NCBI GenBank assembly: GCA_023381535.1
Contig: JAMCSN010000096.1
Location: 2,658-8,621, forward strand
Direction: 5' to 3'
DNA: 5,964 nt
DNA from: Bacteroidota bacterium
GTDB lineage: Bacteria; Bacteroidota; Ignavibacteria; Ignavibacteriales; Melioribacteraceae
The notes under the pieces are model-generated. The model was not told where the DNA came from and ran no database searches. It worked only from the letters and a program-made list of their open reading frames with translations. This document shows positions 1 through 5,938 of the stretch, piece after piece (positions within the stretch are counted from its first letter, which is position 1; each line of letters opens with the position of its first letter). Made by a program: the position numbers and the translations under genes.

Positions 1-116
1 ACCGTGGCGAGTATTTCATGCTTGCGGAGCGATTCGAGATTGAACTTCGCCCACTCAATCAAATCATGTTTTTTATGGTCGTGCGCTACAAGTGCAATCC
101 TTTTTTGTTTTTTCAT
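1..116 (-). CDS. mgsA: Methylglyoxal synthase, N-terminal fragment (cut by left window edge)
   Basis: Methylglyoxal synthase converts dihydroxyacetone phosphate to methylglyoxal and inorganic phosphate in the cytoplasm, a bypass of lower glycolysis. Translating the minus strand from the ATG at 116-114 gives 38 codons, beginning MKKQKRIALVAHDHKK. This matches the start of the family, where IALVAHDH is a hallmark. His12 and Lys16 here align with E. coli His19 and Lys23 in the phosphate-binding pocket. The remaining roughly 110 residues, including the catalytic Asp, lie outside the window. An in-frame ATG at 128-126 would add four residues (MIRP). Neither start has a clear Shine-Dalgarno sequence; 116 fits the conserved N-terminus better. 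One oddity: the family normally reads A-T-G-T-T-G at the edge, but codon 39 here begins GT, which would give Val instead of the first Gly. The gene is divergent from the aminotransferase. Confidence 0.85.
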   Translation of the reverse strand, partial: MKKQKRIALVAHDHKKHDLIEWAKFNLESLRKHEILAT

Positions 117-180
117 GGGTCGAATCATAAACGGTGCGCCTAATTGTGAAATTGTGATTAAAATTTATAAAAGTGGAAGC

Positions 181-209
181 ATATTAGCCAACCTTATGGT
201 AGGTGCAAA
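181..209 (-). promoter_or_regulatory. Possible sigma70-like promoter for mgsA
   Basis: On the minus strand TTTGCA (209-204) and TAATAT (186-181) are separated by exactly 17 bp. Each hexamer matches 4 of 6 consensus bases. The predicted transcript would start near 173, about 45-57 bp before the candidate mgsA starts. AT-rich spacers yield such matches by chance, and Bacteroidota relatives can use a different -33/-7 consensus, so this is only a candidate. Confidence 0.25.
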
Positions 210-281
210 AGCGACTAAAGCAAATTAAAGATTGATTTTTACACGCGAATTATGAAAGTTGCTTAGGATTTCAAATCCAAC

Positions 282-285
282 GGAG
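282..285 (+). promoter_or_regulatory. Ribosome binding site of the class V aminotransferase
   Basis: GGAG lies 8 nt upstream of the ATG at 294. This supports that start, which also places the twin-arginine motif at the extreme N-terminus, where export signals belong. Confidence 0.6.
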
Positions 286-293
286 AACTTGCC

Positions 294-1604
294 ATGCAGT
301 CACGCCGTCAATTCATCAACAGATTTTTTGCTTCAACAGGCGCAGCAGTATTTTTATTGAAAGTGGACGCTCTGGCTAAAGCTGCAGATGCAATAGGAAA
401 GTTAGCGCCGACAGTAACTCCAACCAAACTAGCAAGCGATGAAGATTTCTGGACACAAATTCAATCAGCATTTGAAATTGACCGAACATTGATCAACTTA
501 AACAACGGCGGCGTTTCTCCTTCACCAAAAATTGTTGCAGACGCGATGAAAAAGTATCTGGACTATTCCAACCTCGCACCATCGTATTACATGTGGCAGC
601 ATCTTGAACCGAAATTGGAAACGGTAAGAGAAAAACTTGCTCATGTTTTCGGTGTCGATACTGAAGAAATTGCTATTACCAGAAATGCAAGCGAGTCGCT
701 TCAAATTGTTCAGCAGGGATTGAATTTAAAACTGGGCGATGAGATATTAACAACGACTCAAGATTATCCGCGCATGCTTACAACGTTTAATCAAATGGAA
801 AGACGATTTGGAATTAAAGCGAACAAAGTAAAATATCCGGCTCCTCTGATGAATAGAAGCGATTACGTGGATGCGCTTAAAAGTGGAATCACGCCGAATA
901 CAAAAGTGATATTGATTAGTCACGTGTGTTTTCTTACCGGACAAATTTTGCCCGTGCGCGATGTCTGCCGGATGGCTCACGAACGCGGCATTGAAGTAAT
1001 TGTTGACGGCGCTCATTCGTTCAATCATTTCCCTTTCAAACATTCCGATCTTGAATGTGATTATTTCGGTACGTCGCTGCACAAATGGACTTACGCGCCA
1101 ATCGGAACCGGAATGCTCTATGTGAAAAAAGATTTGATCAAAAACATTTGGCCTTTGATGGCTGCGCCGAAAGAGATGGATGAAAACATCCGCAAGTTTG
1201 AAGAGATCGGAACGCATCCCGCGGCAAATCATAACGCGATTGCCGAAGCGCTTGCGTTTAATGAGATGATCGGGATAGAGAGAAAAGCCGAGCGGCTCCG
1301 GTATCTTCACAAACGGTGGATTAACCGGTTGAAAAATTATCCGAATGTTAATTACCTGATCGATATTGATGATGAATCGAACTGGGCGGGCATTTTGAAT
1401 TTCAACATATCCGGCGTTAACATGCCGAAATTGCAGGAGTATCTGTTAAATAAACATCGCATCTTCACGGTTACAATTGTCTTCGAAGATTTTCATGGAA
1501 TACGCGTGACGCCAAATGTTTACACATTGCTCTCGGACATCGATTACTTCGGTGATGTTTTGGAAAAAGTTGCTAAAGGCGAGGTGAAAGAAGTTCTGGA
1601 ATAG
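294..1604 (+). CDS. Exported class V (isopenicillin N epimerase-like) PLP-dependent aminotransferase
   Basis: A 436-residue fold-type I PLP enzyme of the class V aminotransferase family, in the branch usually named isopenicillin N epimerase-like. Residues 1-30 look like a Tat signal: SRRQFI at 3-8, then a short hydrophobic stretch at about 11-22. This implies folding with PLP in the cytoplasm and export. The catalytic core follows: an NNGG motif at 70-73, VDGAH at 237-241 with Asp238 expected to contact the PLP ring nitrogen, and SLHKW at 261-265 with Lys264 as the Schiff-base lysine. GIRVTP near 402-407 holds Arg404, the likely carboxylate-binding arginine. No cysteine lies in the C-terminal region where SufS/IscS enzymes carry their catalytic Cys, which argues against cysteine desulfurase. 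The substrate cannot be read from sequence. The gene is monocistronic in this window and ends 22 bp from a convergent gene. The family call is firm; the reaction is not. Confidence 0.9.
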   Translation: MQSRRQFINRFFASTGAAVFLLKVDALAKAADAIGKLAPTVTPTKLASDEDFWTQIQSAFEIDRTLINLNNGGVSPSPKIVADAMKKYLDYSNLAPSYYMWQHLEPKLETVREKLAHVFGVDTEEIAITRNASESLQIVQQGLNLKLGDEILTTTQDYPRMLTTFNQMERRFGIKANKVKYPAPLMNRSDYVDALKSGITPNTKVILISHVCFLTGQILPVRDVCRMAHERGIEVIVDGAHSFNHFPFKHSDLECDYFGTSLHKWTYAPIGTGMLYVKKDLIKNIWPLMAAPKEMDENIRKFEEIGTHPAANHNAIAEALAFNEMIGIERKAERLRYLHKRWINRLKNYPNVNYLIDIDDESNWAGILNFNISGVNMPKLQEYLLNKHRIFTVTIVFEDFHGIRVTPNVYTLLSDIDYFGDVLEKVAKGEVKEVLE

Positions 1605-1626
1605 TTTTAGAATTTCTGCGGCGGGA

Positions 1627-2709
1627 CTAATGCACTTCTTTTAGTTTTAACTGTGAAGGAGCGGAGAAGAAGTCTTTCAAGTAGTAGCCCTTGCTGATCA
1701 ATTCTTGTTTGTTGTTTTCAATGAATTCCTTAACCACTTCAATGTCGATTACTTTTGTAATTCCGGGCCGCAGTACCTGTTCCTTATCAACATAAACTTC
1801 TCCTTTGTAAGGAATCATCGGGTTGTAATCGAGATCATGTTCTCGTTGCATGGGGCGAACTGTGTACGTGAAATCAGCCGGGACGGATTTTACCAAACCG
1901 ACAAGTTCAAAGTTTGGAACGCCGTCTCTGATTGCTAGAACAATCCCCCCGCTGAATCCTCTGTTGTATGCGGCATCAATCAGAAAATAATTCTTTTCTT
2001 TTGCGGGACTGCTGACAATTCCTTTGGTGACCATTTTAAAATTCATCGGGTAGCCGAAGACATAAACGAAACTTCCCCACTCAAGTTCCGATGATTCGCC
2101 CCAAGGATAAGAAAAGGGGACTAGTTTCAACGTTTGCTCGACCTTGTAGCTTCTCCCTAGAATTGCAAGATCATTAACTTTATCGATAGCAAGAATTTCA
2201 ATTTCACCGTTATCCGGAAGATCGGTTACATAATTTGTCTGCTTGGATTTGATTGATATGCTTTGAACGTAGTTGGAAAGAGAACCGTCTTGATTAACGA
2301 AGAACGAAATTATTGTATCCGGAAACGAAACAACATGAGCCACCGTAAGAAGCGCCACATGTCCCTGATCTTTATTTATGAGCGTTGCGGTGCCGGATGC
2401 AGTTCTGTTGAAGAAGACTTTTTCGTAAGCGACCTTTTCGAAATTTAATCCGCTTATTCCAACCGCCCTTATCTTGTCGCTTTCATTGAAAAGGTAGCTT
2501 GTATAAAAAGCTATACTGTTTACCAGCTTAACCGAGTTGCTGATGTTTTCAAGCTGTGTGGAAGAGTTTCGATACGGAAATTCACTGTCGTATTTGCCGT
2601 CGTTAAGTGTGGGATAAACTTTGTCGTAAACCGAACTTGATGAACACGAGGTAATAAGAATCAAAGAAAAAGCAGCTGCAATAATTTTAAAGCAAAATAA
2701 TCTTTTCAT
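1627..2709 (-). CDS. Trypsin-like serine protease lipoprotein (S1/HtrA-type fold)
   Basis: A 360-residue predicted lipoprotein with a chymotrypsin-fold peptidase domain. The N-terminus has basic residues, a hydrophobic core (about 9-19) and a lipobox I-T-S-C with Cys22 as the lipidated residue, followed by a serine run. A complete catalytic triad is readable: His125 in LTVAHVV, Asp180 in VNDLAILG and Ser253 in GFSGG. It should therefore be an active serine endopeptidase anchored in the cell envelope. About 100 residues separate the lipobox from the catalytic His, and about 100 follow the Ser. No PDZ domain is evident, unlike DegP/HtrA, so I do not give a deg symbol. The start at 2709 is supported by GGTG at 2718-2715, 5 nt upstream. 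It follows the M61 peptidase gene on the same strand by 100 bp. The substrate is unknown. Confidence 0.85.
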   Translation of the reverse strand: MKRLFCFKIIAAAFSLILITSCSSSSVYDKVYPTLNDGKYDSEFPYRNSSTQLENISNSVKLVNSIAFYTSYLFNESDKIRAVGISGLNFEKVAYEKVFFNRTASGTATLINKDQGHVALLTVAHVVSFPDTIISFFVNQDGSLSNYVQSISIKSKQTNYVTDLPDNGEIEILAIDKVNDLAILGRSYKVEQTLKLVPFSYPWGESSELEWGSFVYVFGYPMNFKMVTKGIVSSPAKEKNYFLIDAAYNRGFSGGIVLAIRDGVPNFELVGLVKSVPADFTYTVRPMQREHDLDYNPMIPYKGEVYVDKEQVLRPGITKVIDIEVVKEFIENNKQELISKGYYLKDFFSAPSQLKLKEVH

Positions 2710-2748
2710 AAAATCACCCAGGCTGCTTAATCTTTAATTAAATCTACT

Positions 2749-2784
2749 TCAAAAACTTGATTAAATAAAGCGCTCAAAAACTTG
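2749..2784. repeat. Pair of 11-bp direct repeats upstream of the serine protease gene
   Basis: TCAAAAACTTG occurs at 2749-2759 and again at 2774-2784, a 25-bp period, in the 100-bp spacer between the M61 gene and the S1 protease gene. On the coding strand it reads CAAGTTTTTGA. The position, 40-75 bp before the protease start, would suit a regulator binding site, but A/T-rich repeats of this size can arise by chance. Confidence 0.3.
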
Positions 2785-2793
2785 TCGATCAAG
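2776..2793 (-). terminator. Weak candidate intrinsic terminator after the M61 gene
   Basis: On the minus strand, CTTG-ATCGA-CAAG (2793-2781) forms a 4-bp stem with a 5-nt loop and is followed directly by five T (2780-2776). It lies 17 bp after the repaired M61 stop at 2810. The stem is too short and AT-rich to be convincing, and its distal arm overlaps one of the direct repeats. Confidence 0.2.
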
Positions 2794-2809
2794 CAAAAAA
2801 AACCGGCGA

Positions 2810-2978
2810 CTATAAATTTTTCATCCACGCACTGCGAAGTTCAAGCTGCGCTTCGGCCGGATTATCTAGCACTTTGAACAAATGTTTAATAGGCCGCGGC
2901 TGCATTGTTAGCTTCAGATCTTTCTGCTCGCCGTTTCTATCAACCGTAACAGCAAATGAGTCTCCAACCTTTAGACTT
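2810..2978 (-). pseudogene. Displaced C-terminal end of the M61 peptidase PDZ domain
   Basis: This stretch lies downstream of the stop at 2979-2981, in the reading frame the M61 gene would have used without the 19-bp insertion at 3023-3041. From the repeat onward that frame reads EITLQNAQQKFSFIRSLKVG, then a segment containing DSFAVTVDRNG and MQPRPIKHLFKV, and ends SAWMKNL with TAG at 2812-2810. It has the alternating hydrophobic strands of the second half of a PDZ domain and contains no internal stop. It has no start codon or ribosome site of its own that would make it a separate gene. It is best read as the severed tail of the neighbouring gene; with the tail restored the protein would be 590 residues. 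Confidence 0.75.
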
Positions 2979-4601
2979 CTAATGAACGAAAATTTCTGTT
3001 GTGCGTTTTGCAGTGTAATTTCGTCTCCGTTTATTTTGCTTGTCTCCGTTTATTTTGAGAATATAATCGCCTTTTTGAATTCCGTAGGTTGTCGGATTAT
3101 CGACCATGTTAACAATTAATTTATTATTCTTCACACCGAGACCTAATCCCAAATAAGTTTTAGAACTATCAATGCCGGCGGATTCTTGATAATTAATTCC
3201 AAGCTTCGCAAAATATTCTTTAATTGGGAGCGGCTCAGTTCCTTTGATATATTTATTAATGAAGTCCGCAATTTCGGGATAGGTGCGTTTTACAAATTCA
3301 TCAAAGAAATCTTTTTCGCTGAACGGTTTGTTGGCGCCGTAATCCCTGTATAGTTGATTTATAACTTCGCGCAGACCTTTTTTGCCGTGAGACAATTCAA
3401 GCAGACGGATATCCAGCAACGTTGCAACGACAGCGCCTTTCTTGTATATATTCCCGTATTGGTCTTGCATCTCGGTAGAGTGAAGAGAGAGATCAACAAG
3501 CGATACTTTCGGATCGTAATTATCATTCATCGAAATTTTTTCCCGCAGATCAGCCAGGTAATCATCAAGACTCATTAAATAATCCCGCAGTTGCAAAATT
3601 CTTGCCGCCCATTCGGTAACGCCCTCGTATAGCCAAAGATGCTGGGACATTGTCGGCTTTTCAAAATTGAAATTGCTAATCAATTCGCTGTGAATGTTTA
3701 ACGGCGTTACGATATGATAAAATTCATGCGCCGCCATAGATTTTAATTCCTTAGCCGTGTTGTCGTCAAGCGAACCGTCTTTAATGACATATTCGGAACT
3801 ATAGTTATGTTCCCACGCTCCGGCTGAAAAATTTTCGAAGTGAAAAAGAAAAGTATATCTATCAACCGGCAATCCTTCTGTGAATTGACTTGTTGCCGAT
3901 AAAATATCTTCGAGCATCTGGAGAACTTGTTCGGAATTTATCTCACCCGATTTCGAGTAAGTGTAAACATCAACGGTTGTGTTTTCAACTTTTGAAGTTG
4001 CTTTTGTGAGCTTACCAAGGAGAATCGGAGAATCAACAATGTAATCGTAATCCGGCGCATCGTAGAAACCGTTTGAATCCAATTTCAACGCAGTGCCAAC
4101 CGTCCAGTCGGTGGGGTAATCAAGTTTAATTTCAATCGGAGTCTTCTGCATTCCGTGAAAATATCCGAAAACACATTGTCCGTTGAGAAGAACATTATCG
4201 TTTTCAATCGTTGTTCCGCACATTGGATAAACCATGTTTTCAGTGACTTTTGTATTCCACGTATCAGCAACCGAATAAACAATTTTCGCAGTCTTTGCCG
4301 GCTCGGAAAGCTCCCATTGATTTACAGAAACATGTTTGGTCGCAAGTTCATTTCCATTCGCATCAAGAGCTTTAAATGTCCGAACGAATCTGCCGATATC
4401 CATTGTTTGATATGTACCGGGTGCAGTTGATGCGAATTGGTAAATTTTGTTTTCGTCAGTAAGTTTTTCCGGAATCAACGTAACATTAAAAAGATGATTC
4501 GCGCGGTCGTTCAAGTCAACGTAAAATTTTTGCTGGGCAAAAGAAAACGATGTGAAAAGCAGTAAAAAAACTATTGCGGCAAATTTTAGTTTATTCTTCA
4601 T
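2979..4601 (-). CDS. Exported M61 (glycyl aminopeptidase-type) zinc metallopeptidase with PDZ domain, frameshifted near the C-terminus
   Basis: A 540-residue product as read. MKNKLKFAAI and the hydrophobic run that follows form a Sec signal peptide, with likely cleavage after SFA (Ala22). The start at 4601 is chosen over the in-frame ATG at 4634 because AAAGGA (4615-4610) sits 8 nt upstream and the signal peptide begins there. An N-terminal beta-rich domain (about 25-215) precedes the gluzincin catalytic domain. Zinc ligands His292 and His296 and catalytic Glu293 lie in HEFYH; Glu326 in LYEG is the likely third ligand. A PDZ domain begins near 482 (YLGLGLGV, then GIQKGDYILKINGD). After Asp520 the frame is lost and 20 unrelated basic residues end the protein at TAG 2979. 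The catalytic domain is intact, so activity may survive without a folded PDZ. The family is known for aminopeptidase activity on N-terminal Gly/Ala; the substrate here is unproven. Confidence 0.85.
   Translation of the reverse strand: MKNKLKFAAIVFLLLFTSFSFAQQKFYVDLNDRANHLFNVTLIPEKLTDENKIYQFASTAPGTYQTMDIGRFVRTFKALDANGNELATKHVSVNQWELSEPAKTAKIVYSVADTWNTKVTENMVYPMCGTTIENDNVLLNGQCVFGYFHGMQKTPIEIKLDYPTDWTVGTALKLDSNGFYDAPDYDYIVDSPILLGKLTKATSKVENTTVDVYTYSKSGEINSEQVLQMLEDILSATSQFTEGLPVDRYTFLFHFENFSAGAWEHNYSSEYVIKDGSLDDNTAKELKSMAAHEFYHIVTPLNIHSELISNFNFEKPTMSQHLWLYEGVTEWAARILQLRDYLMSLDDYLADLREKISMNDNYDPKVSLVDLSLHSTEMQDQYGNIYKKGAVVATLLDIRLLELSHGKKGLREVINQLYRDYGANKPFSEKDFFDEFVKRTYPEIADFINKYIKGTEPLPIKEYFAKLGINYQESAGIDSSKTYLGLGLGVKNNKLIVNMVDNPTTYGIQKGDYILKINGDKQNKRRRNYTAKRTTEIFVH
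3023..3057. repeat. 16-bp direct repeat, 19-bp period, causing a frameshift in the M61 gene
   Basis: GTCTCCGTTTATTTTG occurs at 3023-3038 and again at 3042-3057, separated by CTT (3039-3041). The bases flanking the two copies differ, so the exact repeat is 16 bp at a period of 19, not a multiple of three. Removing one 19-bp unit joins KINGD directly to EITLQNAQQK and opens the frame to 2810. The extra unit therefore looks like a recent insertion or duplication. Confidence 0.9.
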
Positions 4602-4609
4602 GGGATGTT

Positions 4610-4615
4610 TCCTTT
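4610..4615 (-). promoter_or_regulatory. Ribosome binding site that fixes the M61 peptidase start at 4601
   Basis: On the minus strand AAAGGA is followed by 8 nt and then ATG at 4601-4599. The alternative in-frame ATG at 4634 lies upstream of this site and would place 11 residues, including charged and polar ones, in front of the signal peptide. Confidence 0.6.
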
Positions 4616-4658
4616 GATTGAAATAGATCGTCAATTAAGACGGCTTTTGTGAGTTTTA

Positions 4659-4680
4659 GTTTTATCCGGCAGATAAAAAC
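4659..4680. other. AT-rich inverted repeat between the PEBP and M61 genes
   Basis: TTTTATC (4660-4666) and GATAAAA (4672-4678) form a 7-bp perfect stem with a 5-nt loop CGGCA. The stem can extend by one pair if an extra A is bulged. It lies about 45 bp after the PEBP stop codon, within the 122-bp spacer. It could be a weak transcription end or a regulatory hairpin, but the stem is nearly all A-T and no clear U-tract follows. Confidence 0.25.
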
Positions 4681-4723
4681 ACCGCTCACGGATTGTTATT
4701 CAGCAGAGAAGCCTGTTAACAGT

Positions 4724-5188
4724 TTATCTTGCGCGTTTGTATTTCCCTATCAGATGCGCCTCGGCAAGAATATGACCTTTCATGGCTTCAAGCAACTGCT
4801 TTTTGTTTGCGCTGTTGTTAAGAGAGAGAGAAATATCCAGCGCATAAAGTTTGAAAAAGTAACGGTGAACGCCTGATGGAGGACATGGACCGCCGTAATA
4901 ATTTGTCCTGAAATCATTCATGCCCTGAACAATTCCTTCTGTAAAATTTCCGCTCAACGATGCATTTTCTTTCAAGCTGGTAGTTGAAGCCGGAATATTG
5001 AAAAGTACCCAATGAACCCAATCGCCGCGCGGCGCATCCGGGTCGTCCACTATCAAAGCAAAAGTTTTTGTTTCTTTCGGCGCACCGCTCCAACTTAGCT
5101 GGGGAGATTCGTTAACGCCGTCGCATGTGTATTGAGCGGGAATCATTGCGCCCTCGGCAAAGGCGGAACTGAAAAGTTTAAACTCCAT
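4724..5188 (-). CDS. YbhB/YbcL-type Raf kinase inhibitor-like protein (PEBP family)
   Basis: A 154-residue protein of the phosphatidylethanolamine-binding protein family, close to the usual bacterial length (YbhB is about 158). Both family signatures are present: VDDPDAPRGDWVHW at 47-60 and YGGPCPPSGVHRYFFKLYAL at 98-117, with conserved Asp49, Asp51, His59 and His108 expected to line the anion-binding pocket. Bacterial members have no firmly established biochemical role. The start at 5188 is supported by AAGGGA 6 nt upstream. The same frame stays open up to an ATG at 5392, but that ATG lies in a GC-rich repeat and is unlikely to be used. The open upstream frame does include a hydrophobic segment resembling a signal peptide, so an ancestral exported form is possible. 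As annotated, the protein has no signal and should be cytoplasmic. It lies 122 bp upstream of the M61 gene on the same strand. Confidence 0.9.
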   Translation of the reverse strand: MEFKLFSSAFAEGAMIPAQYTCDGVNESPQLSWSGAPKETKTFALIVDDPDAPRGDWVHWVLFNIPASTTSLKENASLSGNFTEGIVQGMNDFRTNYYGGPCPPSGVHRYFFKLYALDISLSLNNSANKKQLLEAMKGHILAEAHLIGKYKRAR

Positions 5189-5194
5189 TTGATT

Positions 5195-5200
5195 TCCCTT
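5195..5200 (-). promoter_or_regulatory. Ribosome binding site that fixes the PEBP start at 5188
   Basis: On the minus strand AAGGGA precedes ATG 5188-5186 with a 6-nt gap. This is the best Shine-Dalgarno match near the gene and argues against the longer 222-codon reading frame that begins inside the GC-rich island. Confidence 0.6.
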
Positions 5201-5290
5201 TTTTATTTTTTGAAAATGCCCGGAATCGGTACTTGATAACGGGACAATGATCAATACCCAAAACAATGCGGTTAAAATCTTATTCTTAAT

Positions 5291-5391
5291 CTTGCCCGCC
5301 TTGCCAGACCCGCCCCGCCTTGCATCGTCGAAGGCGAGGCAGGTTCGACCCAATGGTTGAATCGAGGCGAGCGCAAGTCGAGGCAGGCTCA
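5291..5391. repeat. GC-rich, self-complementary island, probably an interspersed repeat
   Basis: Counting by hand, 5291-5390 has 66 G or C in 100, while the 60-bp flanks are about 32% (left) and 25% (right). CGAGGC occurs three times (5335-5340, 5363-5368, 5379-5384), and GAGGCAGG twice (5336-5343, 5380-5387). A strong hairpin lies at 5308-5344. The edges coincide with abrupt composition changes, and AAGA-like sequence is seen on the minus strand at both borders (AAGACT and AAGATT), possibly a short target duplication. It encodes no recognisable protein. The composition and secondary structure resemble the small intergenic repeats found in many copies in some bacterial genomes; only one copy is visible here. 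Confidence 0.6.
5308..5344. other. Hairpin within the GC-rich island
   Basis: The arms 5308-5321 and 5331-5344 pair over 14 positions with two C/A mismatches, enclosing a 9-nt loop GCATCGTCG. No T-tract follows on either strand, so it is not a typical intrinsic terminator. It would lie in the 5' leader of any PEBP transcript initiated upstream of the island. Confidence 0.55.
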
Positions 5392-5420
5392 TAGTCTTAC
5401 TCTGTTTTTCATAACCTTAC

Positions 5421-5447
5421 ACTATAATTATTCATCGATTGTTTCAA
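5421..5447 (-). promoter_or_regulatory. Weak candidate promoter upstream of the PEBP gene
   Basis: On the minus strand TTGAAA (5447-5442) and TATAGT (5426-5421) resemble -35 and -10 boxes, but the 15-bp spacing is short. The site lies just after the kinase stop codon. A transcript from it would run through the GC-rich island before reaching the PEBP start more than 220 bp later. Confidence 0.2.
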
Positions 5448-5452
5448 ATTGT

Positions 5453-5938
5453 TTAAGTACGAAAAAATTGCGGAAATTTTTTCATAACACAATGACCGAT
5501 CATGTCTGCAATCTCTTCAAACTTGAGAAGATTGGTATTGATGATTGCATGATAGAGAAGCGGGTCTTCCACATTTTTGTGAAAGTATTTCCAGATATAA
5601 TTTTTTCTGGCTTCATCTTCTTCCTTGATAAACTCCGCCGCTTTTTTTGCGGTTACGTTGTAAAGCCGCATGGAATTTTCGATTCTATAATTTAACGGGG
5701 CTACCAGCCGTACATGAAAAGCTCTTTCCAAATTTGAAATTATAATGGTTGCGCCTCTGCCAACCAAAATAACGTTTCCATATTCAGCAAGCTTTAGAAT
5801 TGTGCGGGAGGTTTTGTGAAGCAGAGAAAGCTTCGACGGAGTGATTCCCAAAATTTCACCGAACCATGAATCGATCTTAGCCGGTTTTTCTTCGGACAAA
5901 TGTTTTTTAAAATATTCCGGCATGTGATGATCTTCCAT
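5453..5938 (-). CDS. Cytidylate kinase-like family protein, lacking the N-terminal P-loop portion
   Basis: A 161-residue frame matching the C-terminal two thirds of the cytidylate kinase-like family (Cytidylate_kin2 type). The family pattern is visible as NVILVGRGAT at 55-64, HVRLVAP at 75-81, RIENSMRLY at 85-93 and INTNLL near 133-138. Family members usually run to about 200-250 residues and start with a P-loop such as ISRxxGxGG, which this frame lacks. The ATG at 5938 has no convincing ribosome site, and an in-frame TGA lies at 5947-5945. The adjacent frame (codons from 5964, reading ENRLRLEKL) would join directly to MEDHH if one base were added near 5938-5941. The gene probably extends past the right edge, with either a frameshift or a sequencing error at the junction. 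It could instead be a genuinely truncated remnant. Function as a nucleoside monophosphate kinase is doubtful without the P-loop. Confidence 0.7.
   Translation of the reverse strand: MEDHHMPEYFKKHLSEEKPAKIDSWFGEILGITPSKLSLLHKTSRTILKLAEYGNVILVGRGATIIISNLERAFHVRLVAPLNYRIENSMRLYNVTAKKAAEFIKEEDEARKNYIWKYFHKNVEDPLLYHAIINTNLLKFEEIADMIGHCVMKKFPQFFRT

Noticed and set aside
4..228. Plus-strand open frame of 74 codons at the left edge
   Set aside because: It is antisense to the recognisable MgsA N-terminus and continues into the divergent spacer.
747..1310. Long minus-strand open frame of 187 codons inside the aminotransferase gene
   Set aside because: It is antisense to a clearly conserved enzyme, has no domain-like motif, and is explained as a shadow of the coding strand.
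1587..1641. Inverted repeat AAAGAAG (1587-1593) and CTTCTTT (1635-1641) spanning the convergent gene ends, as a bidirectional terminator
   Set aside because: The 7-bp AT-rich arms are 41 bp apart and lie inside both coding sequences. No GC-rich stem with a T-tract is present.
4602..4634. Longer start of the M61 peptidase at 4634
   Set aside because: It would put MTIYFNQRKHP in front of a normal Sec signal peptide. The ribosome site AAAGGA lies downstream of that ATG and points to 4601.
4713..4722. 10-bp perfect palindrome CTGTTAACAG just after the PEBP stop
   Set aside because: It is a single short palindrome with no second copy and no link to a promoter, so chance is sufficient.
5189..5392. 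N-terminal extension of the PEBP protein starting at the ATG at 5392 (222 residues in total)
   Set aside because: The first 33 or so codons are translated from the GC-rich structured island, with no family similarity. A good Shine-Dalgarno site supports the start at 5188, and the resulting 154 residues match the family length.
5357..5695. Plus-strand open frame of 112 codons across the island and the kinase gene
   Set aside because: It overlaps the well-supported kinase-like gene on the opposite strand, begins inside the GC-rich repeat and shows no family features.
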